A stretch of DNA of 64,000 nt from Lucinisca nassula (taxonomy: Eukaryota; Mollusca; Bivalvia; Lucinida; Lucinidae). The translations under genes and the position numbers were made by a program. The DNA is taken from positions 49,947,143-50,011,142 of the forward strand of contig OY757026.1 of NCBI GenBank assembly GCA_963580285.1. The letters run 5' to 3'. The notes under the pieces were generated by a model. That model was not told the DNA's origin and ran no database searches. It saw only the letters and a list, made by a program, of their open reading frames with translations. Below, one piece after another: positions 51,470-60,260 of this stretch; within the stretch, counting starts at the first letter, position 1, and the number at the start of each line of letters is the position of its first letter.

Positions 51470-52450
51470 TATGCCCCCGCATCATATGATGCCGGGGGCA
51501 TATAGTTTTTCGGTTTTCCGTACGTGCGTACATCATACATGTGTACGTCCGTCTGTACGTGTGTGTGTACGTACGTACGTACGTACGTACGTGATCCTGT
51601 AACCTCAGGTTAAAGTTTTTGTAAGAGGTAGAGCCTGAACTTTTAGAACTCATATTTTCCTAACCATTTGATGGAACTGGTTCATCTTTGGTATGATGAT
51701 AGATATAGGTCCAAAGTTTTATTAAGCAATACCCCCACCCATGCCTGTGACCTCAAGGTCAAGGTCACAGGCTTAGAAATTTTCAATGTTAAAGACTCAG
51801 GTTAAGGTTTTTGTAACAGGTAGACTTGAATATTTTAGAACTCATATTTTCCAAACCATTTGATGCAATTGGTTCATATTTGGTATGATTAAATAGATAT
51901 AGGACCAAAGTTTTATTCAGCGATACCCCCACCCATGCCCATGGCGTCAAGGTCAAGGTCATGGACTTAGAAATTTCCCATGTTAAAGACTCCAGTTAAG
52001 GTATTTGTACCTGGTAGAACCTGAACTTTTATGATGGCTTTGGTTCATATGATGATAGATATAGGTACAATGTTTTATTCAGCAATACCCCCACCCATGC
52101 CTATAACCTCAAGGTCAAGGTCACAGACTTAGACAATTTTAATGTGAAAGATTTTAAATATCTCACATTTTCCAAACTATATTATGGATTTGGCTTATGT
52201 ATGCTATGATGATAGATACAGGTCCAAATGTTTATTTGGCAATACCCCCACTCATGCCTATGGCTTCAAGGTCAAGGTCACAGACTTAGAAATTTTTAAT
52301 TAGATATTTTAAGAGTTGATATTTTCCAAATCGTGCGATGGATTGAGTTGATATTTGATATGATGTTAGATACCTGTCCATTTTATTCAGCGATACCCCC
52401 ACCCATGCCCATGAGCTCAAGATCAAGGTCACAGACTTAAAATGTTTTAA
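51470..52450 (+). repeat. CCCCCGCATC cassette with TGATGATAGATATAGG units
   Basis: Opens ATGCCCCCGCATCATATGAT, GCCGGGGGCATATAG (a palindrome) and a (GTAC)n run. Units with GGTATGATGATAGATATAGG, CAATACCCCCACCCATGCC and CCTCAAGGTCAAGGTCAC recur about every 160-190 bp (about 51690, 51885, 52055, 52205, 52365). The same monomer occurs at 20340-20660. Confidence 0.8.
51567..51593 (+). repeat. (ACGT)n microsatellite
   Basis: Six to seven TACG/GTAC units after GTGTGTG; a self-complementary tetranucleotide, able to form cruciforms. Confidence 0.9.
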
Positions 52451-52452
52451 TT

Positions 52453-53060
52453 ATCCCCGCGCACAACATAGCTCTAGCGTCTATATTTCTTCACTGATTT
52501 CAATATAACTTCACACAAATGTTCCTTATGACAATACCTCGAACGAGTGACTTTCAAGGTCAAGGTCACTGTGGCTATTTTTAGAAAAACTTTGTCATCG
52601 CTCTAGCGCCTGCATTTCTTCACTGGTTTCAAAATAATTTCACACAAATGTTCCTTATGACAATTCCTCGAACGAGTTTGACTTTCAAGGTCAAGGTCAC
52701 TGTGGCTATTTTTAGAAAAACTTTGTCATTGCTCTAGCGCTTACATTTTTTCACCAATTTCAATATTACTTCACACAAATGTTCCTTATGACAATATCTC
52801 TACCAAGTTCCACTTTCAAGGTCAAGGTCACTGTGGCTATTTTTAGAAAAACTTTGTCATCGCTCTAGCGACTACATTTCTTCACTGATATCAAAATAAC
52901 TTCACACAAATGTTCCTTATGACAATACCTCGAGCGAGTTCGACTTTCAAGGTCAAGGTCACTGTGGCTATTTGTAGAAAAACTTTGTCATTACTCTAGC
53001 GCTTACATTTTTTCACCAATTTCAATATAACTTCTCATAAATGTTCCTGATGACAAGGTC
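52453..53060 (+). repeat. Tandem array, 130 bp period, five units
   Basis: CTCTAGCG begins units at 52471, 52600, 52731, 52862 and 52992 (steps 129-131). Each has TTCACACAAATGTTCCTTAT, GACTTTCAAGGTCAAGGTCA and CTGTGGCTATTTTTAGAAAA. Units are more alike than in most arrays here. Confidence 0.9.
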
Positions 53061-53382
53061 ACACACTTAGAAATTTCAGTAACATCTATCAGGCATGGAA
53101 TAAGGGAGCTTTGTTTTATAATTTAGTTACCTAAATTTTAAACTGCTATTTTATGAAAATTTAATATTTTTTCAACAGTTTTGTTTCCAGCTTCAGAAGT
53201 TGTCTGCAATTTTGAACTGCTTGTTTAAAACTAAGTGAGTTTTTGGAGCTGCTGAACCGGTTACATAAAAGGTGCGAAGAAAAAAATCTTTCTTCCTATT
53301 TCCTTCCCTGTGTGGGGGAAGTGCATATTGGGTTTACTTGTGAGACTCATTGTTTTGAAGTACAGAATTTCTATATGTAAAA

Positions 53383-53600
53383 CAGAAGTGAAGGTAATGA
53401 TCAGGAATCTATACAATTAACCCACACCTCCCATCAGATACATCAAAGGGAAAGAGATAAGAGCATGCAATAACTAGACCCTAACGGAAAGCCAAAAGGA
53501 CAGTTACTTTCTCACAAAGTGGCCAATTGGTTATCAAAAAAACAAAAAGATATAAGCAATTCACACATTCAAGACAGTCTGGTTTAAGAACTGAGGCACA
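53383..53600. repeat. Dispersed repeat (GATCAGGAATNNATACAATT family)
   Basis: GATCAGGAATCTATACAATT, AACCCACACCTCCCATCAG, AAGGACAGTTACTTTC and AGACAGTCTGGTTTAAG match the copies at 42334 and 63555 with some deletions. Confidence 0.75.
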
Positions 53601-53625
53601 TCATACTCAACAATAAACGTGTGTG

Positions 53626-53755
53626 CCCAGCAAAGACTCAGATCAGCCTGTGCATCCACACTGTCTGTTCAATCTCGGCTGTGCGCTCTGACGATAGCTA
53701 ATGGCCCAATGCTCCTTCATATGGCTAGCGGATGCACAGGCTGGTCTTCGCTGGG
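53626..53755. mobile_element. Fold-back MITE (CCCAGCAAAGAC arms)
   Basis: CCCAGCAAAGACTCAGATCA, GCCTGTGCATCC is inverted as GGATGCACAGGC, TGGTCTTCGCTGGG. The left arm has six extra bases. A 75 bp loop with no coding content. Confidence 0.8.
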
Positions 53756-55090
53756 TGATCATGTAAATTGTAGGAAATACTGTGCCCTGGTTCATATATA
53801 GATAAAAGAATTTTCAACAATACTTTTGGTAGCAGGAGGGGGAAGGGAAAGCCTATGTTGACCCCTTCAAAAATGTTCCTAGCCCTTTAATATACATGTA
53901 GGGTAGTTTTAGGGCTCCTTGATATAATTTCATAAGTGTCCCAAAAAATGTCCTCTCCAGTACACTTTCTTTGTGTGGCTATGCACAAATATATTATTGT
54001 TTATAATATTTCATATGCTATTTAAGACTTGAAGTATCATTTCTCATAGTCAGGTGAGTAAAAAGCTCACCTTCTTTACTGACATTAATACATTGTGGTA
54101 ATTTGCCATAATTTCATTTGTTTTCCACTTGCTCTGCATAAAACTTATATGAACAATTATTATTTTTTAGTACTTCAGGTATGTTTACAGGCAAATAATT
54201 TTGTGTAACACTCATTTGGACATAAAAAAATAAGTTAAATAAAGAAGTTAAGACATCTCCTCAGCAGATTTTATATGTGTTATGATGCTATATAAAATGT
54301 CCTGGAGGGGACATTAGCAATTTTTCGTCTTTTTTTTTACATTTCTTGCAAAGAACCCTACCCTATACTATGAATCAACGAAAAAAGGACACTGAACATT
54401 GGAACTTCTTGTCCCCAATCATGATTTACTTTAAAACTTAAGAGATATGAGAAAAAAAACTATGTCTGGAGAGGACATTTTTTGGGGACAAATGATAGTA
54501 CAGCTATTCCATGTTTCATATCATGTTGTAAGAGCTATTTACATCCACAAGATGCACATACTTTAATTAATATCATGTTGAACTTCTGTTTTCATAAAAA
54601 ATCTTCTGTTTATCTATGTATTTAACACTGATGTTGAACCCCTGGTCCTGGAGGGGACATTTTTGGGACAAATTTTTGCAATTTACACAAATCAATGCAT
54701 TTTTGTAAATTTCAAAGACAGGTTCACAATTTTTTTCCTGTTGAAACTGATGCATTGTGGCTTCAAAATAGTGTTGTCTGAACACAACTGATCTTCACTA
54801 TTTCTACATGTAAAGCAAATTTATTATGCAAATTATAAAATGAGAATTTTTTCTGTACCCAAAAAGAGACATTTTTGCAGATTGTGCAAAAACTACTGGA
54901 CCAATTCTCATCAAATTTTCACCACTGAAAAAATATAACCATATGCTTATAACACAGTTGAAAAATTGAACAAGATATCATACTCAGTAAAGAAATTAAG
55001 GCTCAAAAGGACATTTTATATACCTCTAATGTAATGTGAAAGTGCCCTTTACAAGGTGAGTAGCATAACCACTACATTACGGATGCTTCT

Positions 55091-55221
55091 GTTGAATTGA
55101 GGTTTTATGTCCCTGTCAACACTCTTTAGGTCATTTTGGAGGCATTGGTTTCAATTTTATGGGACTTTTATCCGACATTGAGATGAACCCTTTTGCCTAA
55201 TGGAACCAATAGGATTCATTT
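55091..55221 (-). repeat. SINE-A, 3' part only
   Basis: GAATTGAGGTTTTATGTCCC, TGTCAACACTCTTTAGGTC, GGGACTTTTATCCGACATTG, then AATGGAACCAATAGG. Diverged; the MSSE TCTCAAGCC block is deleted. Confidence 0.75.
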
Positions 55222-55411
55222 ACATCTTAGCAAAGTTTAACTGTGACAACTAAACAGTGTAATGGACTGTTATGGACATGTGCATCATCCTGCAGTTCAT
55301 TCACCAATGAAATCTGGTACTTACATGCATTTGTTAAGGGCAGGCACATTCAGATTGAACATCTTTACATGTTTGCACAAAAGGAATTGGGCATCGTCAG
55401 TCGACTATCAG

Positions 55412-55790
55412 TCAGCCTTGGTAGCTCAGTTGGATGCATGTTTAACTGATGATCAGGAGGACGCGGGTTTGATATCTGCCGGGGTCTGCAACTCAGTCAG
55501 ATGCATGTCTAACTGATGATCAGGAGGACGCGGGTTCGATATCTGCCGGGGTCTGCAAAATTATTTCGTGGTGATTGATCATGAAATCTTTTATACGGTC
55601 ATTCTCTCCCTTCCACGGATTCAAGAAGGGCAGTTGTCATTTTCTGGCAAAAGAATGTGCACTGTACTGGTTAATAGCTTACATATAAGCCTGCCCAGGA
55701 AAAGTGTGGATAGGTAAACTGACCGGCTCAAAAGTGACCTAAAATATTGTTGATTGGGCCGTTAAACTCCAATACAAACAAACAATCCAC
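55412..55790 (+). repeat. SINE-D with a doubled tRNA-like head
   Basis: The head CTTGGTAGCTCAGTTGGATG (A box), AACTGATGATCAGGAGGACG, CGGGTTTGATATCTGCCGGG (B box) is followed by a second, shorter head: CAACTCAGTCAGATGCATGT, AACTGATGATCAGGAGGACG, CGGGTTCGATATCTGCCGGG. Then comes the body (CATTCTCTCCCTTCCACGG, CAGTTGTCATTTTCTGGC, AAACTGACCGGCTCAAAAG) and the tail GGGCCGTTAAACTCCAATAC plus (AAAC)n. The other SINE-D copies lack the head, so this one shows the full structure. Confidence 0.85.
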
Positions 55791-56092
55791 CATCAACAGT
55801 TTGAATCTGTATTATCAGTGGTTTGGAGCCAAAAACTTAACTTGGCTAGTGATAACATTCAATTTTTCAAGCCAGTCAGTAAACAGAGCGAAGCTTATCA
55901 CCATCTCGAAATTTTGACTTCACAAAAATGACATGTTCATTCTTACATCATACATGTACCTGGCCATGCAAACCGAACTTACAGAGCATCCCAAAAAAAT
56001 TTAGGGAGAAAAATAAAGACAAATATGAGAAAAATGAAGACAAAGACGAAAACAAGAACTTATTTATCTTAAGAATTGAAAGATCTTTTTTT
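55791..56092. other. No gene recognised
   Basis: Ends in an A/G-rich stretch (gaaaaatgaagacaaagacg) before the AGCTCACCTG cassette. Confidence 0.4.
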
Positions 56093-56460
56093 TTTAGCTC
56101 ACCTGAGCCAACTGCTCATCAATATCACCGTGTCGTCCTCCATCATACGTCGTCAACAATTAGTTTGTTAGCACCTGAGAGGTTGCAGTTTTCAGTTTTG
56201 ATCCAAACTTAACAAAATTACTCAGGATGTTTGCCTCTATGAAATCTAGGTCAATTTGATACTGGTCATGTCTGGTCAAAAAGTAGGTCAAAAGGCCACA
56301 GAAAAACCTTACTGACAATCTAGAGGCCACAATTTTTGTCCAATCATCATGAAACTTGCTCAGAATGATCAGCTCGACATTACCTAGGTCAAGATCGAAT
56401 ATGGGTCATGTTGGGTCAAAAAGTAGGTCAGTAGGTCAACTCATAGAAAAAAAGAACTTT
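56093..56460 (+). repeat. AGCTCACCTG cassette start with two GGTCAAAAAGTAGGTCA units
   Basis: TTTTTTAGCTCACCTGAGCC, then CTAGGTCAATTTGATACTGG, TCATGTCTGGTCAAAAAGTA and a second GGGTCATGTTGGGTCAAAAA unit with GTCAGTAGGTCAA. The same monomers return at 58840. Confidence 0.65.
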
Positions 56461-56739
56461 ACACCCTACTGCACAGTGTTCAAACTAGGCTGCGCCCGCT
56501 TTTTACATGAAGGACACACTAGAGATCATTCAATGGGCTCGTCGGGTGCAACTGTAGAATTTAGTGACTGTTTCTTCCAGAGTTTATTTTTTGCAATTTT
56601 CTCGTGATTTTTCGACAGTCTGGTGCGTATGATTGAGTTAATCACAAACCGCATGTTGCCAAATCAAAACAAGAGCTGTCGCCAGACAGCATAGCTCGCC
56701 TGTTTCGCGACTTCAAGATATAAGGAAAAATTTATGAAC

Positions 56740-57916
56740 CATGACATATAGGTAACACTCACCTTGATATATCTGAGATCAATAATCAGGTCACATGGAA
56801 CATATATTCCAGATATTACATTTCAGGATCAAATTGTATCTGAATTATAAGGCAAAATCATTGAACCATGAAAATAGGTCACAAGGACCTAGATATATTT
56901 CCATGTCAATCATCGGGTCACATGGAACTAATTATCCAGGTAAGACATTTCTCCATCAAATAGTATTCAAGATAATAGGAAAAATCACTGAACCATGAAA
57001 TATAGGACACACTGACCTAGATATTAATTCAAGCTCAATCATGGGGTCACATGGAATAAATAATCCAGGTATGACATTTCTCCATCAAATAGTGTTCAAG
57101 ATAATAGGCAAAATCACTGAACCATGAAATATAGGTCACACTGACCTGGATATATTTTGCGGTCAATTATAGAGTCACATGGAACTAATAATCCAGGTAT
57201 GACGTTTCTCTATCAAATTGTATTCAAGATAATAGGCAAAATCACTGAACCATGAAATATAGGTCATACTGACCTAGATATATTTTGAGGTCAATAATGG
57301 GGTCACATGCAACTAATAACCCAGGTATAACATTTCTCCATCAAATAGTATTCAAGATAATAGACAGAATCACTGGACCATGAAATGTAGGTCACCATGA
57401 CCTAAATATATTTTGCGGTCAATTATTGGGTCATATGGAACTAATAATCCAGGTATGACATTTCTCCATCAAATAGTATTCTAGATAATAGGCAAAATCG
57501 CTGAACCATAAAATATAGGTCACAGTGACCTAGATATATTTTGAGGTCAATAATGGGGTCACCTGCATTTAATAACCCAGGTATCACATTTCTCCATCAA
57601 ATAGTATTCAAGATAATAGACAAAATCACTGGACCGTGAAATGTAGGTCACCATGACCTAGATATATTTTGCGGTCAATTATTGGGTCATATGGAACTAA
57701 TTATCCAGGTATGACACTTCTCCATCAAATAGTATTCGAGATAATAGGCAAAATCGCTGAACCATGAAATATAGGTCACAGTGACCTAGATATATTTTGA
57801 GGTCAATCGTGGAGTCACATGGAACTAATATCCCAGGTATGACATTTCTCCAACAAATAGACTTCAAGATATAAGACAAAATCACTGGACCGTGAAATGT
57901 AGGTCACCATGACCTT
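56740..57916 (+). repeat. 128 bp tandem array with a palindromic AGGTCAnnnTGACCT in each unit
   Basis: The 15-base site starts at 57133, 57261, 57389, 57517, 57645, 57773 and 57901, every step exactly 128. Spacers are CAC, TAC, CCA, CAG, CCA, CAG, CCA. Two earlier units (56876, 57004) each have one half-site mismatch. Other fixed parts: ACTGAACCATGAAATATAGG, GGGTCACATGGAACTAATAA, CCAGGTATGACATTTCTCC and ATCAAATAGTATTCAAGATA. The last five units alternate in type (GAAATGTAGGTCACCATG versus AAATATAGGTCACAGTG), a 256 bp higher-order unit. Confidence 0.93.
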
Positions 57917-58026
57917 CACCCTTTTACACTTGAACCAATGTCACTTGATTGGCTGATGTATAGCCAATTGTGTCTATAACTCGTTAGTATAATGGAAAGG
58001 TATACAACAAATTACAAAGGTGTCCT

Positions 58027-58390
58027 AGATTTTGACCCTCAGCCCCACCCCATCCCCAATCCCAGGCATGAACCCAGGGGTGTGTTGTCTTGGAATCTCA
58101 GAAGACACTCCCAGGTATCCAAGTTGTAAATATGAATGCTTTGTGATGAGTGACTGTTGAGATATAAGCATTTCAAAAACTTTAACACAGAATTACAAAA
58201 GTGTTCTAGATTTTGACCCCTAGCCCCACCCCGGGGCATGAACCCAGGGGTCTGTTCTCTTTGAACATCAGAGGACCCTCCCAGGTACTTAATTTCCAAA
58301 TATGAGTGGTCTGTGATGAGTGACTGTTGAGATATAAGCATTTGAAAAACTTTAACGCAGTGTGACGGGAACGCAAACGCACACGCGCAC
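58027..58390 (+). repeat. Two-unit tandem repeat, 181 bp period
   Basis: TAGATTTTGACCC at 58027 and 58208; shared AGCCCCACCCC, GCATGAACCCAGGGGT, GTGATGAGTGACTGTTGAGA and TATAAGCATTT. The first unit has an extra CCATCCCCAATCC. Confidence 0.85.
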
Positions 58391-58447
58391 GCCATCCGAG
58401 GTGACAACAATAGCTCTCCTTGTACTTCGTACAGGCGAGCTAATAAT

Positions 58448-58839
58448 TCAGAAAAAAATAGTTTTATCTGTTTAACCAGTAACAATTCTTATTTTTTAAA
58501 CCCAAATCGATGTTTTGCTAACTGGGGACGCCGCTGTGCACCAGATTCGTGTGCGCTGTAGTGGCTTAAGCTAAATACCAGATTGAAAAAGCTATTTATT
58601 ATAGAGTTCTTCTCTTCCTGAAATAAATTTCATGGCATTCATTCCAAATAAAGATGCATTTAATTCATTTTTATATTGCAGCCAACACCTAAAGATAAAG
58701 CTGGCAACTTTATACATAATAATTTAAGGACCCTCCAAATGGCCGTCTTTTTCAATGCCTGTGGGCCAAGAGGGCCCCCCAAACCCTAAATTCTAGATTG
58801 AACACTGCCCTAGATGCTGCAAGTTTGGTCCAGTCATCA
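58448..58839. other. No gene recognised
   Basis: Includes 'gggccaagagggcccccc' near 58770. No coding signal. Confidence 0.4.
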
Positions 58840-59995
58840 TTAAAACTTGCTCAGAAATACTTCAGTCAAGTATGAGTCATAATGGGTCAAAAAGTAGGTC
58901 AGTAGGTCAAATCATGGGAGACAGATCTTCATAAGTCAGTAGACTTTCTTCTGAATCCCATTGTATAATTGTACTTAATGATTCATCTTCATTTGTATTG
59001 TACCATATTATGTTATACAAAGAAATAAACGCTTAAACCAAATCATAGAAACATAGTTTTGGTACAATCATTATCAAATTTGCTCAGGATGATCCTCTCA
59101 ACAATATCTAGGTCAAATTCGAATATGGGTCATGTCAGGTCAAAAGGTAGGTCAGTAGGTCAAATCATAGAAAAACCTTGTTAACAATCTAGAGGCAAGC
59201 TTTGGTCCAATCATCATCAAAATTGCTCAGAATGATAATCATAATATCAAGGTCAAGTTCGAATGTAGGTCATGTCAGGTTAAAAAGTAGGTTAGTAGGT
59301 CAAATCATAGAAAAACCTTGTTAACACACTAGCGGCCAGTTTTGGTCCAATCATCATCAAACAACCTTGCTCAGAATGATCATCTCGACAATATCTAGGT
59401 CAAGTTTGAATATGGGTCATCTTTGGTCAAAAGGTAGGTCAGTATGTCATACAGAAAAACCTTGTCAACACCAGAGGCAAAGGGACTCCGCCCATCAGGG
59501 CTTGAAGAAATAGATGGGCTGCACAATGCTTCCATGCAAAGATGAAACCAACCTTACAGGAGATCAGGTAAACCACTTAGACATCTAAATAGAAACGAAG
59601 GCAATGATCAGGAATCAATACAATTAACCCATCAGAGACACCAAAGGGAAAGAAACCAGGCCCTAATGGAAAGTCTGCCCAGGCTAAGCAGTGTGAAGAG
59701 GACAAGCCATTCTTATAAACCCTATTAGTTTCATTGGGCCACAGGGCTTGAGATGTCATTTCATCTCAGTGTCAGGTAAAAGTCCCAGAAATGTCTCCAA
59801 AATGACTATACAGTGTTGATGGGGAAGTTAAACCTCAAATCAAACAAACAAGCAAACAAACACTAGCGGCCACAGTTTTGGTCCATTCATCATCAAACGT
59901 GTTCAGAATGATCACTTGGACATTGTCTGAGTCAAGTTCAAATATGGGTCATGTCGAGTCAAAAGGTAGGCCAGTATTTCAAATAACAAGATGTG
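58840..59995 (+). repeat. GGTCAAAAGGTAGGTCAGTAGGTCA array, split by SINE-A
   Basis: Units of about 120-130 bp: GTCCAATCATCATCAAA, TGCTCAGAATGATCATCTCG, ACAATATCTAGGTCAAGTTC, GAATATGGGTCATGTC, GGTCAAAAGGTAGGTCAGTA and AGAAAAACCTTGTTAACA. About five units, the last after the SINE at 59476-59862. Confidence 0.8.
59476..59862 (+). repeat. SINE-A, itself split by a dispersed repeat
   Basis: GACTCCGCCCATCAGGGCTT ... GTAAACCACTTAGACATCTA, then 59586-59673 belongs to the GATCAGGAATNNATACAATT family, then TCTGCCCAGGCTAAGCAGTG to GAAGTTAAACCTCAAATC plus (AAAC)n. Target duplication is approximate (AACACCAGAGGC / AACACTAGCGGC). Confidence 0.85.
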
Positions 59996-59999
59996 TTTG

Positions 60000-60260
60000 T
60001 GAAACACGAACATGTCCCTGGGCATGGTAATTTTTGTTTTCAAAGTTGGTCACAGTTCAAGGTCAAGGTCACAGGTGGGAAGCCCTTGACACAAGGAACT
60101 CACATGCCAAATACGAAGGCTCTTGTCTTAAATGGTTTAAAAGTTACGAACAATAATATGTTTTTTCTTTAAACTTTAAAAGTAGGTCATCGGTCAAGGT
60201 TACAGGTCAAACAAAAATTGCATGAATGTAAAGCTCTTGTTACAAGGAACCTACATGCCA
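60000..60260 (+). repeat. ACAAGATGTGTTTGTGAAACAC cassette start (split)
   Basis: AACAAGATGTGTTTGTGAAA, CACGAACATGTCCCTGG, then AAGGTCAAGGTCACAGG and two AAGGAAC(T/C)CACATGCC units. It is the inverse of the ends at 20300-20330 and 48811-48870. Confidence 0.65.

Larger units (their letters stand above)
49788..55047. mobile_element. 5260 bp DNA element with 24 bp inverted ends, TTTA duplication, no transposase
   Basis: Ends GGGCACTTTCACATTAAATT plus AGAG (49788) and, inverted at 55047, GGGCACTTTCACATTACATT plus AGAG. TTTA is duplicated (49784-49787, 55048-55051) and the SINE-B target site is known from other copies, so the boundaries are secure. Nine copies of CTGGAGNGGACA, often followed by GGGACA, lie in the outer parts (50293-51398 and 53937-54670). 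The centre holds array cassettes (51470-53060), a dispersed repeat and a fold-back. No reading frame with transposase motifs was found. A 4 bp duplication does not point to a single superfamily. Confidence 0.88.
56661..58447. mobile_element. GAGCTGTCGCCAGACAGC cassette with two internal arrays
   Basis: The start AAAACAAGAGCTGTCGCCAG, ACAGCATAGCTCGCCTGT and the end TACTTCGTACAGGCGAGCTA share AGCTCGCCTGT / ACAGGCGAGCT as inverse ends. The start also folds on itself (GCTGTCGCCAGACAGC). Inside are the 128 bp array (56740-57916) and a 181 bp two-unit array (58027-58390), with 'acgcaaacgcacacgcgcac' near the end. A truncated start of a related cassette lies at 63926-64000. No coding content. Confidence 0.75.

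Noticed and set aside
51470..51600. Telomere or centromere signature in the (ACGT)n and CCCCCG sequences
   Set aside because: No TTAGGG-type repeats and only a short microsatellite at the start of a mobile cassette.
49788..55047. piggyBac assignment for the 5.26 kb element because of a T/A-rich 4 bp duplication
   Set aside because: piggyBac duplicates TTAA and ends in CCC; here the duplication is TTTA and ends are GGGCAC.
58039..58485. 148-codon minus-strand frame
   Set aside because: It covers a 181 bp two-unit tandem repeat plus the cassette end; the peptide mirrors the repeat and contains no domain.
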